From Nyssa sinensis (taxonomy: Eukaryota; Streptophyta; Magnoliopsida; Cornales; Nyssaceae), in contig CM018041.1 of NCBI GenBank assembly GCA_008638375.1, forward strand, positions 1,302,001 to 1,366,000: DNA of 64,000 nucleotides, given 5' to 3'. The notes beneath the pieces are model-generated. The model was not told where the DNA came from and made no database searches. It worked only from the letters and a program-made list of their open reading frames with translations. A program made the position numbers and the translations under genes. Numbering within the stretch: the stretch's first letter is position 1; each line of letters begins with the position of its first letter. Below, piece after piece: positions 51,562 through 64,000 of this stretch.

Positions 51562-52205
51562 GTACTCTTTTTTTCTTCATCCATCCATCAATTAGCTTAT
51601 ATATGTATATATATCAAAAGTTGTGCAAACACTTATTTTAGGATTTTGCGTTTTCAATTTCCAAATCCCAAGGTATTGTAAAACTCTTAGTAAAGACGTG
51701 GATTAAAATGGTCCTCAGTTTTACTCGATCTGGATTGGAAATTGTACTAGATTACGCTGAATCATTTATACATTTAGATTTTATTTTATTTATTTTTTTG
51801 TTGTCCTTTTTATGCACAGAAAATCGGAGTTTTTTTTTTTTTTTTTTTTTCTCTTTTGAATGAAACACTTTTTAGGGTTTTATGTTTTGTACTCAAATAG
51901 TGTTGTTTTAGCTGATTTTCTGATACAAATTTGATCTCTTTCTATCTTCTTTGGCAACCGATGATGATTTGATTCAATTCATTACGGAGTAGTAATGATC
52001 TTTGGTTAATCTCGCAGGTAATGACTCAAAACAATTTTTTTGAATTGAACTAAAATTGTCGAAGAAGTATCAATTCACCGAAACAAAAAGTGTTAAAATG
52101 AATTTTACTGTTAATTTAGATGCAGGCGGAGTTCAGCATCTATATCATAGTTATACAATTTAACTTACCAGTTAAAGAAAAAAAATTAATTTGTAGATTC
52201 AGAAG

Positions 52206-55200
52206 ATGGGTGTAGAAAACTACCATGTGATTGAGCTTGTAGGTGAAGGTTCTTTTGGGAAGGTATACAAGGGCAGAAGGAAGTACACAGGCCAGGTATG
52301 TGTTGCATTGTAATGGTTCCCTTATAACTTAAGTTGTTTAATGTTTGTTTCATCTTTATAATGATGTTAGTTGGCTTCTGTCACAGACTGTTGCGATGAA
52401 ATTTATCCTTAAGCACGGTAAAAGTGAGAAGGACATTCATAATTTAAGACAGGAAATTGAGGTAAAAGCATTTTTGTAGAAATTGGGTTGTATGAAGCGC
52501 TCTCTCTCTCTCTCCAACGTCTTTATATGTATGTATATAATATATGGGCGTTATTAGTTTATGTGTCTGAATGGGCATCTGATCTATATTGGGCTCTTCT
52601 CATGGAGAAGCCCAACAATAATTGAAGTTTGAACAACCTAGTTTGTAGAATTTCTATGGATTCAGGTGTGGTGATTGTCATTTCAGGGTCATACTAATAA
52701 TTTTTCTTAGATTACAAATAATTTATCTTAGATTATTGTCTGCTCCATTTTTTTTTTTTTTATGCAATACATGTTTTCCCTGCAATACCTTGTCATTCTT
52801 GATATCTAATTTGCTATACATGATTAATGTTTGTTTGGTCATGTAATTTAATTTTTGCGCTAGATGCTAATTTCTGGGTCATGCTGTTGGCTTAAATATT
52901 GCAGATTCTAAGAAAGCTGAAGCATGAAAATATAATTGAAATGCTGGACTCTTTTGAAAGCCCACAAGAATTTTGCGTTGTCACAGAATTTGCTCAAGTA
53001 ACTACTTCCTCTCTCTCTCTCTCAAAGGAAAAAAAAATATGCTTCCATACAATTTGTGTACATGTAGAGATCAAGTTAATGTGTAGAATACAACATCTGC
53101 TCATGCCAATAAACAGTAATTACAGATGACGTTCAGATGCATGGCTAGTTGGTAACTTTTATCTGTATGCAGGGTGAACTTTTTGAGATTCTTGAGGATG
53201 ACAAGTGCCTTCCCGAAGAGCAAGTTCAAGCAATTGCAAAACAGTTGGTACTTTATTCTCCTAAAGTGTTGCTTCTGTTCCCAGTAATTTTGTGATATGT
53301 ATTAGTTTTGACTGCTTCCAGTTCTAGACGATAACCCTTGTCTGTGCTTGTAGTTTTTAGTCTAACTATACATCTCTCTCTCAATCAGTATTATACTTAT
53401 CTATTCTTTCTATTAAAACTTTATGTTGTTTGAAATTTCAGGTGAGGGCACTGCATTACTTACATTCCAACCGGATAATCCATCGTGACATGAAGCCACA
53501 AAATATTCTCATTGGTGCTGGGTCTGTTGTTAAGGTTGACTGGTTAGGAAATGCAAATTTGTTTTGTTTCTGAACACTACCCTATAGAGTTATATTAGCT
53601 CTAGTGTTTTCTTGCAAAATATTAGTTTTCCTGATCATAATCGTTATTCATAATTCTCGTATTCTCGTTGTTTTGACTAGTGCAGTGTCTAGAATGTTAT
53701 TAAATGAAGTAAGCCTTTTTTCTATGGTCCTACTTGTCCACCTGTCCCCTTTCAAGACTTTCTCGCTTTGTAGATTCAATGACTGTCAGCTGCTTCTACA
53801 AATTATCCAGAAAAATTATTCTCAAAATCATCACCTTTTGTGATAGAGATAAAATTTGCATCCCTAACTTAATCCTCGCTTTTAGATGTCATGCGAACAA
53901 AATAATGTACTACTATGCTACTATGGCTTTGGCTTTGGCTTCGGCTTCGGCTTCTAGGATTTAAGAAGAGGAAATATTCTTTGATGTACATATATATGCA
54001 CATGAATCAGTGTTTAGAGATTTTGAAATTTGATTTATTACAGCCAACACAACAGAAGTAAAGCTAGTTTGGGGTTGCATAACCCAAATTCAACCTGATT
54101 GTCAATGCTAATCCCACCAACTTAACAACTTCAAACCATCTGATTTGTAGTTTGTATACATCTTTCGATTGGATGATCAGATTCAGTTGGTCCTCTTCTA
54201 GTTGGTTTGTGTTGGTGTCGATGTTCGTCTATCCATGGATTCGATCTAGCCACTAGTGACCCTATGTCTACCTTACTTTGCCACCCTAGAGTAGGTTTTC
54301 GGTTGGCCCCCAAGCATACGGATCCTTGCTTCTATATATGAAAATTTTATAGTAGCGAGCTGATTGAAAGGAAGATAGGAAAAATTCTCTGCCAAATAGT
54401 TTGGGCCAAATAAAGAAGAAAGCTAAAAAGCGCTGCTCGATGACCTTGTGTAGTATTAGGTAGTTGGGCGGTGCAGGGTTTCTTAGTAGAAGCTATGTTT
54501 AATTTTACTACAATGTAGACACCCATCCCATAACCATAATTGTTAACAACCTGTCAAATTTTAGTTATTTGTTAAGCTAATGAAGTTTGATTACCTTTTT
54601 GTTTTGTCTTGATTATCCTTTTTTTTTTTTTATATATACAAAAAAGATTTGGCTTGCTGAGGGTGGGCCTCAGTGCATTAGTAAGGTTGCTCTATTTTGA
54701 CCTAGAGGTCACAGGTTCGAGTTGTGTAAACAGCCTCTCTGCTTACGGGATAAGGCTGCGTTAGACCCCGCATTGACGGGAGCCTTGTGGATTGGGCAAG
54801 ATTTTTTTTTCTTTCTTCTTCCTTTAAGATTTAGCAAGTTAATATTGTTATTAAATCATGAATACTGATGATGTCTAAAACTTTCTAATGCTTGCATTTT
54901 TGTTGTGTGAGATGGTATAGAATGTTGATTTGGGTACTTAATAAACAATACTATTTCATAAATATGGCATAGTTGAAATGAGGACTTTGAGATGGGCTAG
55001 CAACAAAGGCAAAGGATAATGAAATTAGAAGCGAATGAGTTCACTAGAACTGAGAAAGGAGAGGTAGCACGAGGTTGGGGCAAGGTAATAGAATGCTAGA
55101 GAAGATGGTTGGGCATCTATAATGAAAACAAATGAGTGAACCAATGAGCAGTACTGTTAGGAAAATTAGACAATGTGTGTTGGCAATTCTTTTCCAAAAG

Positions 55201-58200
55201 CTGCAATTCTTTAGACTATTACTGTTGAGTCATTGGATTATTGCTAGTTATGAAGTGAAGACTCGAGAAGTAAGTACATCGATTTCTGAAGAAGTGTGCA
55301 ATTCAAGGTATGTGTTCATGTATATCATGCATTACATTCAGGCACTACACTTCATAATTGATTTTAAGTTTAGATATGAACTTTATAATGGTTAATATGA
55401 CCTTAAGTATGAATTAGTTTTGACTACAGACTAAGTCTACTTATGGAAATTACTAAAAGGAGTATGTCTAAACTTATTTAAATACTAAATAAATAGTTAT
55501 TGGAAAAATCAGGGCAAATTGCGAACTTGAATTCTAGTAGCTTCACCATCTGAATGGAGTGAGGGGCGCATTCGAATGGAACACCGTCTGAACGGAGAAC
55601 CCTTTCCCGTCTGAACGCAAGTGCACAAAGTCGTGCACTGGTTGTTTGCTACTTGCTGTTTTTGTGAATGGGGAAGAAGGTTCAAGTGAGGATTGTGAAC
55701 AGACTGGGTGAACTGCTAGTAGTGCTCATTGGATTAATTGTTTTTCATGGTTTGGAAGTCTATAGAGAGGCTTTTAATATTCTCCTTTGGAGTTTAGTGG
55801 ATGTTTGAATGATCAAAAGACGAATCATAGGTTTGAAGCTCTCGCTAGAGGGTGTGATTGCCTTCATTTTAAGTTGGATTGCTTCAGAACCTTTGATGTG
55901 ATTGTGTACTTCTGTATTCATCTTCTTATTTTCTGCAAATAGACGTTGTTGGCTGTTCTTGATTTAAATCACAAATAAAACCCTTCATTCAACTCTAATA
56001 AATCCTAGATCTAATTCCAAGAACCATATTCTATCTAGACTTAATTTTTTATATGCTATTTTACAGCAAAGCCTAACCCTGACCCTCAAAATATAGTTGA
56101 ATTTTGTGAACCTGCATCAACATGTTGCCATATGAAATTATAGGTAATGACTTCAGATGTAACAGAATTGCAAGAAACAATCCATCAGGACTAATTTGAA
56201 AATGGAGTAAATGAAAGGATAAATTATAAAGGAGGAAGGAGAAGTTGGAGAGCTGTGATGATGATGGTACATTCTAGTTTTCCTCTTTCTAGACATGTAA
56301 AGAATGTAAAACAAAATAGTTGAAGCAAGACACGATCTCTTATGATGTCTTTATAAGAAGTAAAGCCTTATTAATGATGTGGGATTTTGAGGGCATCAAG
56401 GCAGTTTAATGTGTACATTAGATGTTTGCTAAATGGTCAAGAAGTTTTGGAAAATTTGCCCCACTTTTAATTTGATCTGAAATTTGCACTTATGGAACTC
56501 CGGTGTTGCTTATATTTTCTTTTGCGCCTCAGCTTTTATCTTTCTTTCTTTTTTTTCTTTTCTTTTGGGGTCAGTTTGAGCTTGGATTCTTCCTAGTATA
56601 TTATCCAAATATTCAGTGTTTCTTTGAGCCTTATCCTTATCCCTATCCCAAGGTGTCTACTTTATCATTTTCAGTCTAATTGTATTTGGCTTCCTCAATT
56701 GTCACTCTGAAATTCCTATTATTGTTTGCGGCAATTTTATAATTAGTAACATGGTAAGTTGAGGATTCTGGATATTTACTTGCGTCTTAAAGGGAAATTT
56801 GATAACTTGAAGAATGATGAGTAATGAGCTCATTTTCAATTGATTCGAGTTGTGTAAGGGTGAGCCTTCTTGTTGGAGTTCTTACATGTACCAGGGAAAA
56901 AAAAATCAAGTTATTTAAGGAAGACAAATTCCTCAAATTATGATTTAATGTTTTTCCTACATATTATCCTTTCTCATACACATTATCCTTTCTCAATACC
57001 ATGTCTTTGCTACTAGATTTGTGGTGTTTATTTGCCAGTTCTATATTAAATCTTTTTTCCTGATATATTCTTTAAAGCAGCTAGTTCATTATTATATATC
57101 TGGTTTTATTTGACACAGCTTTGTGATTTTGGGTTTGCACGGGCAATGTCTACAAACACTGTTGTTTTGCGATCCATAAAAGGTGAGCTAGGGGATTTTG
57201 GTGGTTGTTATGGAGTATGGAATGAGAGCTATGGAGAGAGCTCTTAGTTACTGCAAACAACTCACTGCTGTATTTATAAAATTTTCAGGCACTCCTTTAT
57301 ACATGGCTCCAGAGTTGGTACGGGAACAGCCATACAACCACACTGCTGATTTGTGGTCTCTTGGAGTCATTTTGTATGTAATTTTCCTTTATTTTGATTT
57401 AGGGTTGTTTGATCATCATATTAATTTGGCGTATCTATAGTATTAAACTCTTGATTACTTTATTTACCGAAAAAAAAGATAGTAAAAAACTCTTGATTAC
57501 TTTTCGGTTTAATGATGACCTAACTTTTCGTCAACTTTTTAACTTGATAGAAAACATGTGTTATGGTTTTCTTGCTATATCAGCTACTGGACACATTTCT
57601 ATGCAACTGCTGGACACATTTCTATGCAATTCATTTACTTCTCAAAAAAAAAAATATTAAAGAGAATTCAATGGACATCGGATGAATTTCAAATGAATTT
57701 TTTTTCCAACTAGTACTAACAGCACAAGAAGGGTGTGGATGAATACACATGTAGTTATTTTGGTTGTTCTCTCTTTACCCAAAGGGTGTGGATGAAGAGT
57801 CACGTCTTGCGGAGGGGTTTGTTGATATCTATATTAAGGTGCTGTTATTGATCATTTTCTGTATCTTGAATGAGTCCTTTTCTTTCTATTTTGACTTACC
57901 AATTTTTCATCATTGGCGTCTTTTGTCTTCTTTCAAAGGGTGGGGTTTCATGATTCCAAGACAACTAAGAACTGCAGCCTTTGTCTTCCAGAGTTAGGTA
58001 TTTTATCTTGGAGATAGGATTTCTACGAGTCCATTGGCAACAATAGTGGGGAAATTATTATCTTAAAGATAGCATCCTGAATGTGCCATGCCTAATGATT
58101 TTCTGCTTTCTATTCACCTCATTTTCTGTGTTTCTCTCTGCTTCTGTCAATTTTCACAACACATTGACCTTGAATATATGAAAATGTAACGAAGTATCAA

Positions 58201-59738
58201 AATTAACCATTTTAGTATGACAATCCAGGCAGCATTATTGAAAATAATTCAGCAACCATCCCAATTATGTATTGGTCCGCTTTCTTATCTTTCTTTTACT
58301 TATTATGAATAATTTGTTGGTCATCTTAAATTGAAAACTTGCTGATCATGAGCATAATCAGGTATGAACTATTTGTTGGCCAACCTCCATTCTATACAAA
58401 TTCAGTATATGCACTCATCCGGCACATCATTAAGGTAAATGTGCTCAATCTTCATGCACTGTTTTGAATATAAAATGCAATGAATTGTGATGTGAATTAG
58501 TCTTACACACTTTTCTCCAGGATCCAGTAAAATATCCAGACAACATGAGCCCAAATTTTAAAAACTTCCTGAGGGGTTTGCTTAATAAGGTAGTATTATG
58601 CCAAAATTCAATGCCCATATTGAGATTATTTTAGCCTTTGTTTTCAGTGACTTTCAGTTGCTAATTTAGTATTAAAACCACGGGGAGCAGGTACCCCAAA
58701 ATAGACTGAGTTGGCCTGCTCTACTGGAACACCCGTTTGTTAAAGAAACTAAAGAGGAATTGGAGGCCATGGTAAAGTTATCTTTTGTCTTAAAGTAATG
58801 TTACTGACACCTGTTTTTTGCCATTGTTAGTTGTACACTTATGGAGCGCTTTAATTTCTGATCAATCATTGTCAGGAGCTTCATGCTACAACTGTTGCAG
58901 CTAGTGGAAGTGATGCAGCTTGGAGGGGTGAAGGAAACATGTCAGCTGGACTGCCTGTTGCAAGCCCTGATAGTAAGTCCTCTGGTGTAATTAGTGATGG
59001 CAATGGGTTGGGGTGGGTGGGCCTTGAGCCCCCTGCACGCTTAAAAAAAGCCCCCCACCCCCATCGGGCCTGTTTAAGGGCACACCCCAACCCGGTTTAT
59101 ATTACCCCCCCTACCAAGTTAAGTCTATATACATAATTTATATGTAACAAAATTATTTTTATCTATACAAAAGGTAAACTACTGAAAAAATGACCAAAAC
59201 TAGAAAAAAAATATTTTATAATACCCAAGTTTCAATAATACTCATAAATTAACATGTTCAATGTATTGCAAAAAGGTATCAATTTCGCTAAACCGTTTGA
59301 GGTTTTGACCCTCTCTCCCGGTCCTGACCTAATCTGATCCCATTTGAAATCCCCCCATACCCATTCCATTAGCGGCGGGGAATTTTGCCATCCCTAGGTG
59401 TAATTACAGTTAATTAGATTTTAGAGAATCTAACTATCACAAGATACACTATCATAGGTAAAAGTTATTCGCTTCCTGCTATTGGAAATGATAGTGTTCG
59501 GAGTCTTCAGAGTGATCCACAATCAAAGAGTCCAAACTCCGCAATGGGCAATTCTGAGCTGCAGGAGGATTTCCTGGGATTTACAGCCCCGAGCGATGTT
59601 GTACAGTCAGGTAAATTACATTGTAGTTCAAATTTCTTTTGTCTGAATGAATTTTCTTCTTGTTAACCTTTTTTTTATATATAGAATTTCTTGCTATAGA
59701 TGATTGTAAATACTTAACCATATTACCCAGCAAGCAAA

Positions 59739-59769
<31 letters not shown>

Positions 59770-62700
59770 AAGAAGAAGAAAACATAACCATACTTTTGTT
59801 TTGAAATGTTAAGTTCCCCGAAGTAACTGAAGATTGTTTGTTGGTCAACTTGTTTAGTTGCTTAAGTAGTACTTAGAGTTTCCTAATATTCATCTATCAT
59901 TTCCTAAATTTGTAATTTCCCTTCCACGTGAAAGGACTGAGTTGAATTCCTGTTTTACAACCTTTCAACCAGAACACAATAATTTAGTTGATTTTTTTTT
60001 AATCATCATTAAGATGATTTTTTTTTTCATTTTGTATTTCATTTGCTAGTTGTTGCTGTTCTGTTTTTTTGGGTGTGTGTGGGTGTTAGATGGATAATTT
60101 ACCACAACATTTTCTTTCTCTCACCTTTTCCTTTGATTTTTTTTTAATCTAATCTTGATTTGACCTGCATCTTCTTTTCGTCCTCACTAGATAGAGAATC
60201 GCTATGTTGCTGCATTTTTTTTTTCAATAAAAAGATTGTATAGCTTTATGTTCTTGCTATATTCCTTCTCAGAGTTGAGTGAACTATTTTCCGATTGTAA
60301 GAGAGAAAATGGGGGAAGGGTCGTAACGAGCCTTCCTCCCAGGATGACCAAAGAAGTCTAGACAGTACAAGGACGCGCGAGACTGGTGAATGAGAGGGTG
60401 AGTGAGAGGTCAGGGTCAATGAAGCGAGGATGATGGTCATTCGTCTTGGCCAACAAGGTATGACCAGGGTTCCCACTCTTTCTGCTGCTCGGAAAAGATT
60501 CCCCCTCCCTTTTGGGGAAAGGTGCTATTTATAGGAGTTTCGTGTGTACAACGATTAGGGTTCCCGTCATTTGCGCTTGTCACGACATCTGTCCCTTCCT
60601 TATTGGCCTGGGTATTTGATAAGAAGATTTCTTAATCAGTCAGTACCGAGCCCCTTTCATTAGCCTCCATTCCACTAAATCCCGTGTTCACGTGGTAGGG
60701 CTACAACCCGGTGTATCACAGATTGCACCAGATTGCACCGCTGGTCATGATCAGGTCGCTTGTTGGAGCATGACCATGACCGCGGGATAGGGTGTGGCGC
60801 GCCAACACTGCATCCTTGGATTGTGATGTATCTCGGCTTGGAGGATCACCACAATCGCAGGGCTAAGGCACGTTGCACCTTGGGAGCGTGTCCTAACCGC
60901 TGATCTGAGACCATTGCCCTTGGTGGATGCTTCGCGATTGTTGTCTAGCCACTGCCTCGGGCTAACATCAATAGATATTGGTGGTTTTGGACATCCTCAG
61001 TTGCATTAATGCTTACTTGGCAACCATGGCAAATTTTGCTTAGAGATGATATTTCGACTGGCGTGGCGATTCCCTTCTTGATTCTAGTGTTCCTCGGGAG
61101 ATGGTAGTGTCGATTGGTCTCTTTGTGAGCACCTCAATGGTCTTGGTTAACTCAGAACATGTAACATCGTGGGAATTTTTGACCACCTCGGATACGGTCT
61201 TACACCAATGATATGACCTTTTGGCTGGCTAAATAGGATGTAATATATTATAATAGAAGCCTGTTTGCATGATTAGTATTTATCTATGTAACAGTTTCCA
61301 TTAATGGTATATCTAATTTTTATTATCTTTAGTTTGCTTTACATGGTATTGATAGTGTGGAGAATCTTGTATTAATAGTATCGTCTCTTTTTAGGTTGCC
61401 AGGTCTTGGACAGATTGGAAAATAACTCCCGCACGGTCAAGGGAGCAAAACTAATTGGTCAAGATAATGAAGCATTATCAGTTATTTTGCTACCACTAAA
61501 AAATTGGTGTGTAGGATCCCAAGATTCCCGAAGGTAAAATTGAGTTGCTTGAATTCAAACTATATGTTTACAGTTGCATATTGAATTTTGATTCTGGAAC
61601 TGTTAGTAATTGTTTATTACAATCCCAATTTTGGTCCTTCTGTTTATATTGCACGGAAGCAACCAGAGGCAGATATTCCCCCCCATCCCAACCAAATTAT
61701 TTATTTATTTTTTTTAAATTTGATTTTTACCCCTATTTTACATATAATTTTTTTTTTAAAAAGAATTGCCCCCTATAATTTTTTCATATTTTTATAAAAG
61801 TCTTCCTAAGATTTTAGTTTTGAAAATTTTGCCCCCCACCCAATACTTTTGGTCTAGATCCACCACTGGAAGCACCAAAACCAACTCTCAACCTGGAACA
61901 TTTCTCATTTTGAAAACTTTCCTGGTGATGTCTTCGGTCAAAGAATGAAACAAAATCATCATGTTTTCCTTTATCATCATTTTTGAAGAATACCGAAATA
62001 ATTTTGCATATAAATTGATCCTATTCTATGTTGGTTCTTGTTTGTACATTGCAGTGGCATTACCTCATGGGATGGATTTCTGCCTCTAGATGCCAAGGAA
62101 ATAAAATGAACTTTTTTATGGGATGTTTATAAATTATACATGCGATAAAAGTCAAATTATTCATGGAATTACTATGGCCTTGATTACTGTGCAAACATCT
62201 GTCTGACAGCATGGTTACTAGAAATGGTAATACGTGAGCGCATTCTGTTTTGGAACGGTCGTTCTGAAATAGGAAACACTTGGGTTCCAAAACACTAAAA
62301 TTGGCGTTGCAAAAAAATTGTTCTTATTTCTTCCTCTAATTTTCCATTTTAAGAGAAAAGCAAAAGAAGAGGCTAACAAATTTCCACAAGTTTATTAGCA
62401 ACTTTTGCATTTTAATAATACTGATTTTCATTAGTCATCTTGTGCTTGGAAGAAAACGACTCTCGCGACTTGAATTATCTAATGTATACTAACTAGTTCA
62501 TTTATATAAGCCTACCCTCATCGCACCACATTTTAGAGTATTTCATCTACAACATCCCCCTTCTCGTTCGTTGAACCATATCAATCTGTGTTCCAGGCAA
62601 CATTGGTTATCTCTTCTAGTTTTTGTATTTCACCTGATCAGAGAGTGCTAGTTTTGTCATCAATAATTTGTCTTTGGCATACCAGATGTACATCTTTTTT

Positions 62701-64000
62701 TATCTGCAGGACTTGATTACTTCTCAAAATTGTACAGGGATCAAGATATTCTTAGTTCCAACCAGTCACTAAGAATTCTTTCAAACTTAGTTGCAGCTGG
62801 TGCAATCAATTCTAGTGGGATACTTGATGAAATAACACTGTGAACTTCTTGGGTTCACTGCTACTATGGTGAACCTAAAATCGTCTAATGGTAATGACTT
62901 AATGGCAAAGGTATGCCACTGTTGAATTTTTAGAAGAAATTTCTAGCTTGCTGCTTTACTTTCTTCCTGAATGTGTTTGACCTCTTTGGCCATAATGTCT
63001 GGAGTTTAACTGGAGAAAATTAGCCGAGTTGTTGTACCAGATTCATCATTTTAACTTCAGAACCTTATATTCTTGTAAATTCCTTAATAATTACCAAATT
63101 TTGAGCGACATCTAATCCTACCTTATCACTTATATTTGAAATATCACAATTATTCTTTATATTGCAGTTACCTCATTTAATTTCCTGAAAATTTGAGAAA
63201 GTTCTTAAAAATTTAGCATGACTTTTTTTCCCCAGTTATGTTTCATTTTGTATTGTTCAACAGAAGCAGACTGTTCCCTGACTCATGCATTTTTATTTAA
63301 AGTAAAATTCCTTCTTGATTACTGAAACTATTACAGAATTTTTCTGAGCACAATCTCTAATTCCCTTCAATTGCAGCTGACTCAGTTCTAATTTCTTATG
63401 CAGAGTTTCTCAATCCTAAAGAAGTTAGTAGATAATTTTGGAGGTGGTCTTGGCAGTTCATATTTCAGGCACTGGGTTGCCTTGGTAGAATTGTATTCAC
63501 AGGTCAATTACCTTGCATGCAATGTTTCTATCTGTGGTAGTAATGTACGAACTTGCAGTTAGCTCTGATGTTATCAAACTTGTAGGTTGTTGGTTGCACT
63601 GATGATGCAACTGGAAGAGTTCTGTTTGAGGCCAGCGCTTGCATTACAGTCATGTTATCTCAAGTAGCTCAGGGTCTCAGAGCATCTGCTGTGACTTCAG
63701 CTCCAGAGATGGTTTCTTCTTCTTCAACGGTGAATGATACTCTTAAACAGGTTTTGGACTATGCCAAAACATCAGGTGTAGCGGATCTCTTATGCTTCTG
63801 CTTAGCAACTTCGGGTTCAAGTCTCATGTCAGGTTCTTCACATTTGTTGCGTGCTGCTTGTGAAGCTTGTAGGGCCATTTTGTCACTGATAGATGCATTT
63901 GAAATTATGTCGGTGAAAGAAAATACTTATTTATTCCCATTAAGCTCTTTGCGGAGCCATTCTTTGATCCGACTTGACATTGGGGATCATGATCAAGGTT
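52206..64000 (+). CDS. TIO: FUSED-type Ser/Thr kinase TIO (TWO-IN-ONE/RUNKEL), partial, with frameshift
   Basis: Coding exons: 52206-52295, 52387-52461, 52905-52997, 53173-53247, 53442-53534, 57119-57182, 57289-57373, 58362-58434, 58521-58589, 58691-58771, 58876-58972, 59458-59610, 61395-61533, 62738-62910, 63404-63502, 63586 to the window edge. Plant TIO is a kinase needed for phragmoplast expansion at cytokinesis. The kinase domain (residues 6-256) has [21 protein letters not shown] and APE intact. A Ser-rich linker and the start of the long helical/armadillo-type region follow ([67 protein letters not shown]). Within exon 62738-62910 the frame meets TGA at 62841-62843 after DEIT; the +1 frame continues the family sequence as [19 protein letters not shown]. 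One extra base at 62835-62838 explains this. Downstream exons stay open in the correct frame. It is either a recent null allele or a sequence error. The remainder lies beyond the window. Confidence 0.93.
53535..54640. other. Left part of TIO intron 5 (first coding-interval numbering)
   Basis: No gene recognised. Open frames at 53604-53964 and 54131-54313 have no known domain. Confidence 0.45.
54651..54800 (+). mobile_element. SINE (AU-like, tRNA-derived) in a TIO intron
   Basis: A box A-like stretch lies at about 54670-54687 and a box B GGTTCGAGT at 54714-54722. The body contains GGATAAGGCTGCGTTAGACC and GACGGGAGCCTTGTGGATTG, which resemble the body and end of AU-type plant SINEs, then a T-rich tail. 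AAGATTT occurs at both ends as a short possible TSD. Confidence 0.75.
54806..57118. other. Right part of the long TIO intron before the DFG exon
   Basis: No gene recognised. Positions 55500-55640 contain repeated CGTCTGAACG and CATCTGAATG words, suggesting a decayed repeat. The open frame 55132-55395 has no known domain. Confidence 0.4.
58992..59396. mobile_element. hAT-type MITE with perfect 8 bp TSD in a TIO intron
   Basis: Starts TAGTGATGGCAATGGG; the right end read inward is TAGGGATGGCAAAATTCCCC. GGTGTAAT flanks both sides exactly (58984-58991 and 59397-59404). 405 bp, with C-rich subterminal runs. Confidence 0.9.
59740..59780. repeat. (AAG)n microsatellite
   Basis: About 13 uninterrupted AAG units in TIO intron 59611-61394. 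Confidence 0.92.
60250..61240 (+). mobile_element. GC-richer insertion, candidate solo LTR in a TIO intron
   Basis: About 1 kb of markedly higher GC than the rest of the intron, without coding capacity. It contains a TATA-like GGTGCTATTTATAGGAG at about 60522-60538 and repeated GACCATGACC and GATTGCACC words, the look of a Ty3/gypsy-type LTR. Exact TG..CA ends and a TSD were not found, so the type is inferred. Confidence 0.4.
61664..61868. mobile_element. hAT-type MITE (CAGTGGCGGATC family) in a TIO intron
   Basis: Starts CAGAGGCAGATATTCC; the right end read inward is CAGTGGTGGATCTAGACC. Flanks GAAGCAAC (61656-61663) and GAAGCACC (61869-61876) match at 7/8. 205 bp. Confidence 0.78.
61877..62737. 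other. Remainder of the TIO intron before the frameshifted exon
   Basis: No gene or definite repeat recognised. The acceptor used is TTGTACAG at 62730-62737; an upstream CTGCAG at 62704-62709 would put the DQDILS segment out of frame. Confidence 0.5.

Noticed and set aside
54651..54800. A tRNA gene in a TIO intron
   Set aside because: Box B is good, but the body and tail match a SINE and no complete tRNA fold is evident.
62704..62737. CTGCAG at 62709 as the acceptor of the frameshifted TIO exon
   Set aside because: It would introduce an immediate in-frame TGA and displace the DQDILS segment; the TTGTACAG acceptor at 62737 keeps the family sequence.

Overview
The window is nuclear DNA from a eudicot plant, probably a woody species. 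It is AT-rich, with spliced genes whose introns are packed with retrotransposons and DNA transposons. Recurring LINE tails ending in a TTACTTATCA-type sequence, tRNA-derived SINEs and hAT-type MITEs suggest a tree genome such as Fagales, but that placement is weak. No prokaryotic features, rRNA genes or CRISPR arrays were seen.

Three cellular genes lie head to tail on the + strand. (1) 2025-18735: a six-exon ADP-ribosylation factor of the plant ARFB1 type (193 aa). Its 10.9 kb first intron holds a LINE split by a complete 5.0 kb Ty1/copia element. (2) 20583-44279: an 18-exon RelA/SpoT-type (p)ppGpp synthetase/hydrolase (870 aa, predicted plastid protein) with HD, synthetase and C-terminal TGS domains and no ACT domain. 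(3) 52206 to beyond the right edge: the plant FUSED kinase TIO (TWO-IN-ONE/RUNKEL). Its non-coding first exon is near 51475-51561, and its promoter carries an AACGG core fused to an E2F site. The TIO reading frame is broken by one extra base at about 62835-62838.

The mobile-element layer is the most distinctive part. Many insertions can be closed by target-site duplications (TSDs) readable in the sequence. A 5.0 kb Mutator-like element (45600-50605) has about 215 bp inverted repeats and a perfect 9 bp TSD. It carries a decayed MURA transposase on the minus strand and, converging on it, a small two-exon GRF-zinc-finger/transmembrane gene on the plus strand. A related non-autonomous element (23284-25187) shares its terminal repeats and has captured a piece of a CrRLK1L receptor kinase (Pack-MULE). 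Two copies of a TRIM family occur at 17441-17738 and 36419-36794; the second sits inside a copia remnant with a perfect 5 bp TSD. There are six hAT-type MITEs or deletion derivatives (14257, 25682, 43546, 45293, 58992, 61664; a seventh is likely at 37565). A SINE at 41084-41280 can be compared with a related repeat at 25300-25490 that lacks it. Remaining material is LINE and RTE fragments, LTR-like repeats and simple repeats.

All coordinates come from reading the sequence and from splice consensus. Exon frames of the three genes were checked by phase arithmetic. The only break found is in TIO.
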